A stretch of 19,024 bases of DNA from Neovahlkampfia damariscottae (GCA_016618085.1 JABLTG010000254.1:1-19024); one strand, 5' to 3'. Positions 1 through 8,338 are shown, counted from the first letter of the stretch. Numbers and translations: made by a program. Notes: a model not told the origin generated them from the letters alone.

Positions 1-280
1 CATTATAATCTCTTGGAAGAGAAAAATTACAATATTTACAATTGAAATAATCTTTTTTTCCAAGTTTCCAATCTATTTTTCCACATGATCCACATGTACA
101 ACTGGTATAATGTTCTGAAACTTCATGTACTTGAACAGAATCTTTTTGAGCAGTTTTTAATGCTCCAAGTTTATAAGATGGCCAAAAGAAAAATCCTTCT
201 TCATTCCATTTAATACTTGATTTACCACCATTGACTGGTATTCCAACACTTTGAGACATTTTTTCATTTCTTTTTTTCAT
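1..280 (-). pseudogene. C-terminal zinc-ribbon fragment of a Fanzor/TnpB-like nuclease (runs off left edge)
   Basis: Reading the minus strand from an ATG at 280, the frame stays open to position 1. It carries EHYTS, a C-T-C-G-S-C-G knuckle, about 17 residues, a second C-K-Y-C knuckle, and then R-D-Y-N. In TnpB/Fanzor proteins a T-S-x-x-C-x2-C...C-x2-C ribbon is followed by R-D-x-N, whose Asp is the third RuvC catalytic acid. The spacing here fits that arrangement. Only the C-terminal part is present: the sequence that should encode the wedge domain and RuvC-I/II is instead occupied by the serine hydrolase at 289-1263 on the same strand. The frame is open about 30 nt upstream of the ATG, so the start is uncertain. 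I read it as a relic of a transposon-encoded RNA-guided nuclease, or a 3' exon captured by another gene. A different zinc-ribbon protein remains possible. Confidence 0.6.
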
Positions 281-288
281 GTTTGCTT

Positions 289-1263
289 CTAATTTGATTT
301 TTTTGTTTCTTTAGAAAACCCTAATTTATCAAATAACTCTTCTCTTGGGAATCTCCAGTATTCTTCTTTTGATTTGAAGTAATTTGATAATTTTCTGGAT
401 AAAAGACTTGAGTCTCCTGTATTGTATCTGAAATCAGTTCCGATTGGTGGCCCTCTGAGTCTCTTTGAGGCAGCATATGACCCCATTGAAGTTGAATTAT
501 ATGTGATTTTAGCAGGATCTGATCTATATCCGTAGGATTCGATGAAATTCAAAGTTGAAGTCATTCGCAAAGCATCACGAATCTTCATTTTATTTCTTGG
601 ATCATTTTCAGACCATTCTGGAGCCAAAATCAAGTCATCTATAGTCAACATATTCTTTTGAACAACAATCCCATAAAGAATGTTCAAAAATGATTTTGTG
701 ACAGACCATACCAGTTGAGGGGTATTCATTGTAAATTCATTGGTGTATCTTTCTCCAATGATTTTGTTTTTGTGATGCACGATAATTGATCTTGTTCTAA
801 TCGGTTTATTTTCAAATTCTAAATCAATTATTTTTTGGATATTTGAATTTTTTTCAACTTGAATTCTTATAGGTGCATGTTTTTTTTCCTTTCTTCTCAA
901 AGGTGGAAATTTTCTATTAAAAGAATCAAGAGGTTCCCTTAAAATGGAGCAACCTCTATAACTATCAATATATTTTGATATTTTTTTTATATCTGGGTAT
1001 TTAATTGAAGTAGCTACGACAAATTGTTGAATATGATTCACTTTCATTGTTGAATAATATCCAGGTACATCATTTATATCTTCTAAATAAGGAGGTATTG
1101 TTGAATAATTTCTTTTGCTTATAAAAATAGAAGAACATAAATCTTGAGCTACAACAGAAGTTAGAATGTGATGTTCATCTCTTGTATATTCTTGAGAGAA
1201 AACACAGGAGATAAAAAATAAAAATACAATCACCAGTGGTTTGTTTATTTTCAATTGAACCAT
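289..1263 (-). CDS. Secreted serine hydrolase of the class C beta-lactamase/NylB-like family, C-terminally truncated
   Basis: The 324-residue protein begins with a signal peptide (hydrophobic stretch about residues 9-22). An extension of about 130 residues leads to a penicillin-binding-protein-like fold. The nucleophile motif is S187-V-T-K190, preceded by the family's typical VHH...ERY strand. The second motif, Y280-N-T-G, is the Tyr motif of this fold. After the conserved L-F-D-K-L-G the reading frame ends at a TAG (289-291). Relatives continue for roughly 100 more residues, including the third active-site motif, so this copy is probably inactive. The missing part is replaced 9 nt downstream by a zinc-ribbon fragment in another frame. 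No phase-compatible intron of normal size joins the two. The ATG lies 3 nt after an ATTGG box and 44 bp from the stop of NOT3. Likely acts outside the cell or in the secretory pathway; substrate unknown. Confidence 0.8.
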   Translation of the reverse strand: MVQLKINKPLVIVFLFFISCVFSQEYTRDEHHILTSVVAQDLCSSIFISKRNYSTIPPYLEDINDVPGYYSTMKVNHIQQFVVATSIKYPDIKKISKYIDSYRGCSILREPLDSFNRKFPPLRRKEKKHAPIRIQVEKNSNIQKIIDLEFENKPIRTRSIIVHHKNKIIGERYTNEFTMNTPQLVWSVTKSFLNILYGIVVQKNMLTIDDLILAPEWSENDPRNKMKIRDALRMTSTLNFIESYGYRSDPAKITYNSTSMGSYAASKRLRGPPIGTDFRYNTGDSSLLSRKLSNYFKSKEEYWRFPREELFDKLGFSKETKKSN

Positions 1264-1266
1264 TGA

Positions 1267-1271
1267 CCAAT
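1267..1271 (-). promoter_or_regulatory. CCAAT/ATTGG box of the hydrolase gene
   Basis: On the gene's sense strand ATTGG is followed by three bases and then the ATG. The whole region between the NOT3 stop and this start is only 44 bp, so it must hold the NOT3 3' end and this promoter. Assigned by recurrence of the same box at other starts in the window. Confidence 0.55.
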
Positions 1272-1303
1272 AAAGAAGTCTTTGAAAAGATTTTTAAATA
1301 AAT

Positions 1304-1310
1304 TTTATTA
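1304..1310 (-). terminator. AATAAA fused to the NOT3 stop codon
   Basis: The sense strand reads GTT TAA TAAAATT, so the AATAAA hexamer (1304-1309) overlaps the TAA stop (1308-1310). This would give a nearly absent 3' UTR before the downstream gene 44 bp away. Confidence 0.5.
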
Positions 1311-2451
1311 AACAGGTAATTCATCTTCAAGATATTCATATTCAAAACGAAATCCACTTTTAATTCTTTGACACCAATCAGTTTCATAATCAAAATAAAC
1401 ATAAGTTCCCAATTCATATTCATTTGTTGTAATTTGAGGTTGATCATGTCTTTGAAACCAAGTCATGTATTTCTTATGATATCTCCAAGCTTGTTTTTTC
1501 AATTCTTTAGCAGCTAAATATTGTTGATATGTTCCTTGTTGATGATAAAAAATAAAGAATAATGTATCAGTATCCATTTTTTCATACAATGAAGGGTCAT
1601 TAAAAATCAATAAACTTTTTGATGGAAATATATCAGGTGTTTGATATGGATTCAAAGGAGTATATTGTTTTGGTCTTTCACTATCATAAGCATGTGGTAT
1701 ATTTTTTAAACTTGATAGTAATATAGAATCAGCATCTTGTGGTTGTTTTGTTTGTGAAGAACCTGAATTTAATAAATCTGATTGATATTGTAACGGTGCT
1801 TGATGATGATCATAATTTGGTGTTGTATTGGAATACAAAGGACTATTTTTCAGATTTCCAAATGTTTCTTCATTTACACTATCCTCTTTTGTTGCTTCAT
1901 GATTTGATTTTGAAGGTGATTTATTTACCATATCTACATATGAAGGTACATTGTTTTGTTGCTGTTGTGTTGTTTGTGGAGTCAAAATTTTCTTTGGACT
2001 TTGAACTTTTTCTTTTGGTTTTACAACATTTTGTGTTACAACTGAACTATAATCCATTGGTGGTATATTTTGTTGAACAGGTTGAACTGGAGCCAAAGTT
2101 GGTGTTGTTTGTTTCTTCTTATTCTTTTTATTTTTCTTTGAAGTTGTGGTTGTAGCAGTTGGTTGAACTACAACAGCAGGTGTTGGATTTGTTACAATTT
2201 GAGGTTGAGTTACAACTTGTGGTTGATTAACAATACTTTGTGGTTTAACATTAACTTTTAGTTTAGCAACCAAACTTTCTGGTGGCACAACAACTTTTGG
2301 TGGTAAAATAGCATCTGAACTTGGTGTAACAGGCTTTGAACTCGGTTTTACATCTTCCTTCTTTGATTGTGCAACTAATAGTTGTAAAGGATCAATAGTT
2401 GGATCAATAATTGGTGTTATAGGTGCTTCCATTGCTGGTGAATTCAAAAAT

Positions 2452-2486
<35 letters not shown>

Positions 2487-3310
2487 CTCTTCTTCTTCAT
2501 CTGAGTCTCCACCTAAAAGACCTTCAAATAAATACTCATCTTCTACGAAATCTGGTTGTTCATTACTATCTATGAAATATTCAATTCCATCTTGAATTTC
2601 ATCCACGTCGTCTGAGCTAATTTTATCAGAATCCAATCTTTTATAAATTTGTTCCAATTTTCCAATATAATTTCTTAGTGTGTCGATTCTACCTTCCAGT
2701 CTCAGAACATACTCTCTGTTTTCTTTTTTAGTTTTTTTTTTTTTTTTTACTTTTGACTTTTCTTGTGTTTATCTTTAACACTATCAAGTTCATCTTCAAC
2801 AGAAGATAACTGTTCTTGTAAAGAATCTATATTTTCAGTCAATTTTTCTTTTGTTTCTGTTTTATTTGGATCTTCTTCTTTTTGACCTTTTTTCTTTTTT
2901 TTTATTTTCAGTTGATGAGCCTTTGACAGTGCTTCTTTTGAATACGCTTTTAATTTTGATTCTCTTTCTACAACTTTGAATGTTTCCATCCTCTAATGAA
3001 TAGATTTTAATTTTTTTTTTTTGTACGATTTCTATTTTCCTTCTGTACTCCTGAAATATAGTTTTATCTTTAAAATCATTTCCCGTTATCCATGCTCTAA
3101 CTTGTTCTCTTAAACGTTGTAATTTTTTAATTTCTTTTTTTAATTCGATTTCAAATTTTTCTCTTTGTGTTGGAGTTGTTTTTATCTTTTCCAACAGAGA
3201 ATCAAATTCATCTAGACCTTCGTTTATTTTTTTAATCGTACGATCAACCTCAGCTGACGATTAAATTTAATAACGGTTTTTGTATTACCTTGAAGTTTTC
3301 TATTCGTCAT
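1308..3310 (-). CDS. NOT3: CCR4-NOT transcription complex subunit NOT3 (CNOT3/NOT5 family)
   Basis: This is a scaffold subunit of the CCR4-NOT deadenylase complex, acting in mRNA decay and transcription. I assembled four exons: 3289-3310, 3027-3253, 2751-2992 and 1308-2715. Introns are 35, 34 and 35 nt, in phases 1, 0 and 2. The joined frame gives 632 residues. The N-terminus begins MTNRKLQAEVDRTIKKIN and continues with KKEIKKLQRLREQVR and FKVVERE, the hallmarks of the NOT3 N-terminal coiled coil. A polyglutamate tract and a Q/P/V/T-rich linker follow. The last ~140 residues form the NOT2/3/5 box, including LFFIFYHQQGTYQQYLAAKEL and a W-F-Q-R-H motif. The length is slightly below the human protein. 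Its start follows a CCAATCA box, and the RING/F-box gene ends 68 bp upstream on the same strand. The assignment is secure; the exact acceptor of intron 3 is chosen by reading frame and length. Confidence 0.95.
2452..2499 (-). repeat. Polyglutamate-encoding trinucleotide repeat in NOT3
   Basis: A run of TTC/TCC triplets on the + strand encodes about sixteen consecutive Glu residues, preceded by a D/E-rich stretch. It separates the NOT3 coiled coil from its low-complexity linker. Length variation between strains would be expected for such a repeat. Confidence 0.85.
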
Positions 3311-3326
3311 GACTAAATAAAATGTG

Positions 3327-3346
3327 ATTGGCTAAATTCAACCAAT
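3327..3346 (-). promoter_or_regulatory. Paired CCAAT boxes upstream of NOT3
   Basis: On the NOT3 sense strand, ATTGG (3342-3346) is followed by CCAATCA with core at 3327-3331, 16 nt before the ATG at 3310. The pair sits in opposite orientations in the 68-bp gap behind the RING/F-box gene. Confidence 0.65.
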
Positions 3347-3377
3347 AGTTAACAAAAAGAAAATAAAAAAAAAATTT

Positions 3378-3383
3378 TTTATT
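3378..3383 (-). terminator. AATAAA fused to the stop of the RING/F-box gene
   Basis: The sense strand reads GTA GAA TAA AAA, placing AATAAA across the stop codon (3379-3381). An A/T-only tract follows. Confidence 0.5.
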
Positions 3384-4584
3384 CTACATACATATTTGTG
3401 TTTGTTTTAAATTCGACAACTTCAAAAGTTTCAAGTTTTTTTTCATCTTCCAATTCTTCGTAAATATCTTCTTCTTCTTCTTCGTCATCCTCCTCATCAT
3501 CATACTCATAATCTTCTTGATCATAATCATAATCCTCTTCTTCAATTTCGTATTCTATTTCTTCACCCAAATCTAAAAGGTGTTCTTCTTCTTCAACCCA
3601 ATTAGTTTGTGTTTTTTCAGCTTCTCTTTTTGATAACTCCATTGTATAAAATAAAAGCATATCTTCTTCCTCTTGTGTCATTTTTTTATAATCATTGTTC
3701 AATATATTCTTTACATTTATATTTCTTTTTTCTTTTGGTATTAAATCATTCACATAATATTTAACATTTGAATTCTTATCTTGTCTTAATTCTCTTTTCC
3801 AAGTTAAATTATCTGAAACCTCTTCTTGTTTTGGTTTTATTTTAATATGATAAAATGGTTCAACAATTTTTTCTGAATCTAACATTTCATTAAAATGATC
3901 ACCAAGAAAACTGTCTTCTTCTTCTTCTAAAGGTTCATTTTGATATATTTTTGGTTTTTTCTCTTCTTTTTGAATAGTTTTTTTTTCTTTGAGGTATTTG
4001 AATTTATTAGGGTATTTATAACTGTAATTGTCAACGAACATTTGTTTCCATCCTGTAACTTTCATTTTAATATTCAAATCAAATTCTTTTTTGAATAGAA
4101 ATTTCCATAAATGATCATTCTTTCCGAGTTTTTTCCAGTTTTTATTGATTTTTTGACATTTTGCAACTTCATCTGCTTTGAGGTAACTTAATACTCTTAA
4201 ACTGATTTCTTTGTCTCCTAAGATTAATCCATCATACCATTTTTCTTGTTCTTTATATGGTGGGATCAGAATTTGATTTTCTTTTTTGCATTTATGTTTT
4301 TTTTTATCTTTCAAAACTCCAAGCCATTCACAAGTTTCTTGGTCACATTTTACTGCCATGTTCAAAACTATTTCATCTATTTTCTCGTCTTTTTCATAAC
4401 TTTTGATTTTTTTTCTGTCAAAAGCGCAAAGTTGTTCTTCAGTTGAGAGTAATAATTGAAGACAGTAATGACAATATCTATGACCACATTGGAGGACATA
4501 ACATTCTTTAAATGTATCTAAACAAATTCCACAAAGTAAATTATCAGGTGGTGATTCAATAAATAAGTCCGAAGAGTAACCCAT
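3379..4584 (-). CDS. RING finger + F-box protein with acidic tail, probable E3 ubiquitin-ligase component
   Basis: Using the ATG at 4584 the protein has 401 residues. The RING is C18-x2-C21, C33-x-H35-x2-C38-x2-C41, C53-x2-D56; the last zinc ligand is Asp instead of Cys. A cysteine-rich stretch near residues 78-102 (VKCDQETCEWLG) resembles a partial TRAF-type finger. An F-box-like segment follows (about 120-165, SLRVLSYLKADEVAKCQKIN). A UIM-like helix (EEDMLLFYTMELS) precedes a very acidic D/E/Y-rich C-terminus. The frame is open to an ATG at 4662, which would add 26 residues. I prefer 4584 because a CCAATCA box at 4622-4626 falls inside the longer version, 37 nt before the inner ATG, as at other genes here. 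A RING and an F-box in one chain suggests it could link substrate and E2 directly. No intron seen. Confidence 0.85.
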   Translation of the reverse strand: MGYSSDLFIESPPDNLLCGICLDTFKECYVLQCGHRYCHYCLQLLLSTEEQLCAFDRKKIKSYEKDEKIDEIVLNMAVKCDQETCEWLGVLKDKKKHKCKKENQILIPPYKEQEKWYDGLILGDKEISLRVLSYLKADEVAKCQKINKNWKKLGKNDHLWKFLFKKEFDLNIKMKVTGWKQMFVDNYSYKYPNKFKYLKEKKTIQKEEKKPKIYQNEPLEEEEDSFLGDHFNEMLDSEKIVEPFYHIKIKPKQEEVSDNLTWKRELRQDKNSNVKYYVNDLIPKEKRNINVKNILNNDYKKMTQEEEDMLLFYTMELSKREAEKTQTNWVEEEEHLLDLGEEIEYEIEEEDYDYDQEDYEYDDEEDDEEEEEDIYEELEDEKKLETFEVVEFKTNTNMYVE

Positions 4585-4621
4585 GCCGTCTTTGTTTAAT
4601 TTGATGTGGTTTTTTTTTATG

Positions 4622-4626
4622 ATTGG
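4622..4626 (-). promoter_or_regulatory. CCAATCA box of the RING/F-box gene
   Basis: The sense strand reads CCAATCAT, 37 nt upstream of the ATG at 4584. It is the reason for choosing the shorter protein start. Confidence 0.55.
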
Positions 4627-4953
4627 TTGGACCAGAGAATTTATTTTTAGAAACAAGTTCACATTTGAAATTGAAAAAGTATTTTCGTTTTTTTTGTTGT
4701 CAATAGTTGGAATTTCTCAAAGGATAAAGAACTTGTTTGTTGAACGATAAAGAAGAAATATCGTGAAATGGAGTGTAATTTGGTGAACCAAAAATAAAAA
4801 TTCAACTGAAAGGATGGTAGAATAGAAAACCCTTTGAATATTATCAATTGTTCTCAGTAATTTATTGTTTTTTGATAGAAAACAAACTAATCTATTTTTT
4901 GGAAATTTGAACTTAATTTCTTAATTTAAAGAACACTTTTCACCTTTCTTTGG
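4627..4953. other. Intergenic region between divergent genes, no gene recognised
   Basis: About 330 bp of A/T-rich sequence separate the RING/F-box promoter from the first possible exon of the + strand gene. The only sizeable minus frame (4659-4847) is a Phe-rich noise-like peptide. I see no exact CCAAT box close to the + strand start at 4954, no tRNA, and no clear repeat. It may hold the promoter and 5' UTR of the + strand gene. Confidence 0.5.
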
Positions 4954-5614
4954 ATGTTGAAAAAAACACCAGACTTAGAAATTTTGCAAGTTTGGAAGGA
5001 TCGATTGAATACTCAAATTGAAGAAAAAATTTCATTGGTTCACCGGAACTTTATAAAACTAAAAACGGTTATTTTTAAACTTCAAACAAAAAAACCGACC
5101 GAAGAAAAAAGAGTATCACAATGGAAACCTTATATGTAAAAAATGTATCATACAACACTTGTAATTATTTAAATACCACCACCTGTACAAATACTGCTCT
5201 GGTAGCTCCAAAACCGATTAAATCACCAAAATCAAGTCCTCTCAATAAACTAAAATTGAGGTAAGCTATATTTATGAAAATTTAACTTTTGAAAGAGCTG
5301 GAAAACAAACACCACCAACTTCACCAGAAATGAGGGCAAATTTAGAAATTTCAGAAATTTTAAAACCTTCAAAGCTATCAGTTGGTTTTTCAAAAAACTT
5401 TCATGAATTAAAAGAAGAGTTCATGGAATTACGAAGAGAATTTAACTCAACGCCCTGTTTACCTTCCATTCAAACTTCTTTCTTTGACGACGAAGATGAT
5501 GAATTTCAACTTGATTTAAAGGAAGAATTTGAAGAAGAAATGTATTTCAACTCAAACGATACTCATTTAGAATTTGGTCTATTTTCAGTTTCACCACCAA
5601 ATATTACTTTGTAA
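4954..5614 (+). CDS. Unrecognised three-exon protein, Ser/Pro-rich and acidic
   Basis: I do not recognise this gene. Exons 4954-5067, 5112-5260 and 5296-5614 join in frame to 193 residues. The second intron (5261-5295, 35 nt, GTAAGC...AAAG) is well supported: phase 2, and it unites two open segments. The first intron (5068-5111, 44 nt, phase 0) is longer than all others, so the first exon is less certain. The gene may instead start at the ATG at 5121, with the ATTGG at 5034-5038 as its promoter box. The middle is rich in Ser/Pro sites (PIKSPKSSPL, TPPTSPE), suitable for proline-directed kinases. A helical segment follows (FHELKEEFMELRREF), then an acidic D/E/F-rich C-terminus. No domain or signal peptide is apparent. 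AATAAA lies 4 nt after the TAA stop. Confidence 0.65.
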
Positions 5615-5617
5615 AAA

Positions 5618-5623
5618 AATAAA
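5618..5623 (+). terminator. AATAAA just after the stop of the 193-residue gene
   Basis: The hexamer begins 4 nt after the TAA stop (5612-5614) and is followed by long T tracts. Confidence 0.45.
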
Positions 5624-5787
5624 TTAAACAATTTTTTTTTTTGAATTTCACTGACTTTGTTCTTTTTTTTGTCAATTTGTTAGAATTTTTTTTTTTAGGA
5701 AAAAAACAAAAAAAAAAAATTGGTTGTCCTAAAAAAAAGAAGAATATTTCTTTTTTGAATCATTCTTAAAATAGTCAACCCTGTTGA

Positions 5788-5792
5788 CCAAT
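5788..5792 (+). promoter_or_regulatory. CCAATC box of DUF4116 gene A
   Basis: TTGACCAATCGG lies 35 nt before the ATG at 5828. A further ATTGG at 5719-5723 sits within an A-rich stretch upstream. Everything between 5615 and 5787 is A/T homopolymer-rich with no coding signal. Confidence 0.55.
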
Positions 5793-5827
5793 CGGAAGAG
5801 ACTAGAGTAAAGTGAACAAGAGGTACC

Positions 5828-6634
5828 ATGCTGATGAAACTTTCCAAAATGCTTATCAACAAACAAACGTACCAAGACTACATAGAAAATGATTTGGAAA
5901 GGAAAGAGCTATCTGCGTTGGAACAAGTATCCAAAGATGGTCTTTTTCTAAAAAATCTTTGTTCAAGAACAAAAAAGAACGAAGAAGTAGTCAAAGCAGC
6001 TGTGACACAAAACGGAATGTCTTTACAATACTCTGCCCCAAAATTACGATCCAACAAAAAAATAGTGCATTTGGCTGTAAAACAAAACGGAAACGCTTTA
6101 CAATTTGCTATGGACAAAAAAATACCAAATGACATAGATATAGTTACTACAGCTGTATCAACAACACCCAGTTCAATTTACTATGCTTCAGAAAAATTAA
6201 AAAACAACAAGAAACTAATTTTGTTGTCGGTTAGAAAAGAAGGTAGAAACTTAAATGAAGCTTCAGAGGAGTTGAAAAATGATTTTGAAGTTGTTTTGTC
6301 CGCTGTTCAAAACGATCCTTTGGCTATCGAATTTGCTTCAACTGACTTGCAAAATCACAAAGACCTCATGCTCTACGTTGTTTCAAAAAATTCTTCTTGT
6401 TTATATTATGCTTCAGATGAGTTAAAAAATGATAAAGACATCGTTTTAAAAGCTGTAAAGAATTCAGGAGGTGCTATAGATTGGGCTTCTGAAAATTTGA
6501 AACAAGATATTGATGTATTGATAGAGAGTTGTTTTCAAGATGTAAAATGTTATAAATTTGTACCAAAGGATTTAAAAAGCCATATTGAAGAAGGAGTCAA
6601 AAAGAAAAAATCTTTTATGACACAAAAAAAATAA
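5828..6634 (+). CDS. DUF4116-repeat protein A
   Basis: A 268-residue protein made mostly of about eight imperfect units of ~24 residues. The unit pattern is N-D-K-[DE]-[IV]-V-L-x-A-V-x-x-[ND]-x-x-[AS]-[IL]-x-[YF]-A-S-x-x-L-K. Clear copies include NDKDIVLKAVKNSGGAIDWA and the stretch ending YASDELK. This is the DUF4116 signature. Members form helical-repeat arrays of unknown biochemical function and occur in expanded sets in heteroloboseans and giant viruses. There is no signal peptide or membrane segment, so it is probably cytosolic. The C-terminus is basic (KKKKSFMTQKK). Near-by in-frame ATGs at 5834 and 5849 are alternative starts. It is convergent with the BTB gene, with only 45 bp between stop codons. 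No intron. Confidence 0.85.
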   Translation: MLMKLSKMLINKQTYQDYIENDLERKELSALEQVSKDGLFLKNLCSRTKKNEEVVKAAVTQNGMSLQYSAPKLRSNKKIVHLAVKQNGNALQFAMDKKIPNDIDIVTTAVSTTPSSIYYASEKLKNNKKLILLSVRKEGRNLNEASEELKNDFEVVLSAVQNDPLAIEFASTDLQNHKDLMLYVVSKNSSCLYYASDELKNDKDIVLKAVKNSGGAIDWASENLKQDIDVLIESCFQDVKCYKFVPKDLKSHIEEGVKKKKSFMTQKK

Positions 6635-6668
6635 TTTCACATTCAAAAAAAAAATCAAAATTTTTTTT

Positions 6669-6684
6669 AAATAAAAACTTTATT
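6669..6684. terminator. Convergent poly(A) signals: + strand AATAAA and BTB-gene AATAAA on its stop
   Basis: A + strand AATAAA at 6669-6674 follows DUF4116 gene A. The minus-strand AATAAA at 6679-6684 overlaps the TAA stop (6680-6682) of the BTB-SPRY gene. The two signals are 4 bp apart, so the mature 3' ends should overlap or abut. Confidence 0.5.
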
Positions 6685-8269
6685 TACCAAAAGTTGATTG
6701 AAATATTGAAATTTGATCATCTCTATCAAATAAACTAACTATAGGATAATAAATTTCAGAATCAAAATCATCTTTTGTAAAGGCAATTCCTTGTGAAACT
6801 CCGTTTTTATAAAATTCGATTATTTTTTTGTCCATATCTAAAAGTACACCTACATGATCATTTTGTTTCACTTGACTACCATACTGCGTACTTTTTAAAA
6901 AAAAAATGAAAAAAAAATATAATTCTTACTGTGTCATTCCATTATATTTACGACCATTCCAACAATAATACATCAAGTTTCTACTATCTATAGAAGAATG
7001 AAAATTTGTTAATTCTGGGTTTTTTCCACCAATTCCGACCATAATATGTCCTGTACAAGAAGTATCTATTTTAATCTCCCAGAAATGTCTTCCATGATCA
7101 ATACCTTTTGAACAAACACAAGTAGCCCAGTTCCTAGAATTTGAGTTCTTTCTTGCTTGCATCATATCATAAGAAATAGTTATATCAGGATGACAACGAT
7201 TTGGATTTAGTTTAATAGTATCTTGTAAGACTCCAATTCTTCTTGGTTTTGTTCTTAGAGTTTCATTTTCTGTTAATAAACGATGTTTAAGAGAAATAAA
7301 ACGATAAGCTTCATGCAACAATTCTTCAGGAACTGATTCAGTTGGTTCAATTTCATCCAATAGTACATCTGGAGTCATCAATGGAAACCTGATGAAAGGA
7401 AGAATTGGTAAAACCATTTCTTTTGACTCTTTGTTCATTTTAATTTCATCTTTTTTTTTTTTGAAAAGTTTGATGGTGTCATTGGTAGATAAATTTTTTT
7501 CAGTTTCTTTGAAGATTTGAAATTTGGCCCATGTTATAATATTATTAAATATCTCATTTTCTGGCATTGTTAAATAATCAGATTTGACTATTTCTTTCAT
7601 TGAATTTTGACTAAGGTGTAAAAATCCTTCTGTTTTGAATACAAAAGCAGTGTGTCTTTCAATATATTCAAGTGTTAAAGTTTTTAAAGGTGCACATTCC
7701 AACATGCAAGCACTTTCAAAAAAAGCACAAACATTATTTTTGTTTGTTCGATGAATGATATGTTGTACGCAAATATTTTGAAGTTCAGATACTTGATATT
7801 GTGAAGACACATAAAGTACATCCAGAGGTTCATCCAAATCTATACATTTGAAGTTAATTTTTTTTTTTAAGAACAAACTTGAAACTGAAAGATTGATACT
7901 TCCAGTGTATATAAATTGCAAGACATGGTAGAATATATCAGGTTTTATGTCATTAATGACAACTTTCTTTTCGTTGGTTTCTTTCATTCCGTTTGTAAAC
8001 ATAACTCTGAATGGATCCGACATTGAAGCCAATATTGCTTTATGACAATGAAAGTTTCTTTTTCCTATTTCATCATTACCAACTTCAAATATAACATCTG
8101 ATAATAATGGGTTGTCGAGAAGGTAACCAACTTTTTTGGAGTGTTCTTCATAAGAACATATCATTGTTGTTTGATTGAATTCTCGATACTCTATATTTGT
8201 TTTTGTTGTTGTTGGTGATGTAGAAGTTATTTCAACTAAAGTAGGAGAATTTGTTGGTGTTGAAGTCAT
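6680..8269 (-). CDS. BTB-BACK-SPRY domain protein, probable cullin-3 adaptor
   Basis: Exons are 7879-8269, 6930-7839 and 6680-6890; introns are 7840-7878 and 6891-6929, each 39 nt. The product has 503 residues. After a Thr/Ser/Pro-rich start, a BTB fold begins at LLSDVIFEV and includes HCHKAILASMSDPFRVMF and FIYTGSINLS. A BACK region follows, then a C-terminal SPRY domain (GRHFWEIKID, MVGIGGKN, YYCWNGRKY, GVLLDMDKKIIEFYKNG). The second intron is needed to complete the SPRY. The first is a multiple of three and stays open if retained. Removing it deletes a Lys-rich insert encoded by an A11 run and restores a continuous BTB core (SINLSVSNLDEPLDVLY). In animals BTB-BACK proteins bind cullin-3 and recruit substrates, here presumably through SPRY. 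Transcribed divergently from DUF4116 gene B through a 69-bp promoter. Confidence 0.9.
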
Positions 8270-8296
8270 TTCAGTTGAACAGGAAAAAACATTATG

Positions 8297-8320
8297 ATTG
8301 GAGGATAATTTTCATCCAAT
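8297..8320. promoter_or_regulatory. Bidirectional promoter: two inverted CCAATCAT boxes
   Basis: ATGATTGGA (8293-8301 region) and TCCAATCAT (8315-8323 region) form an exact 9-nt inverted repeat in the 69 bp between the divergent ATGs. Each arm supplies a CCAATCAT in the sense orientation of one gene: 27 nt before the BTB start and 18 nt before the DUF4116 gene B start. Confidence 0.7.
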
Positions 8321-8338
8321 CATATAATTTTCCACCAA

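Noticed and set aside
260-330. An intron joining the hydrolase to the zinc-ribbon frame
   Set aside because: The GT-AG pair of about 31 nt gives a stop soon after; the only phase-compatible option is 29 nt and would cut out the conserved LFDKLG motif.
1739-2155. Plus-strand ORF of 138 codons
   Set aside because: Antisense shadow of the NOT3 low-complexity linker, rich in Leu/Val from Q/P/T codons read backwards.
2716-2750. Alternative intron 3 of NOT3 with donor GTCAAAAG and acceptor CTAAAAAAG
   Set aside because: In frame, but uses a less typical donor; the GTAAAA donor with the AAAACAG acceptor gives a 35-nt intron like the others.
4585-4662. 26-residue N-terminal extension of the RING/F-box protein
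   Set aside because: It would contain the CCAATCA promoter box as coding sequence; the inner ATG at 4584 fits the spacing seen at other genes. Not fully excluded.
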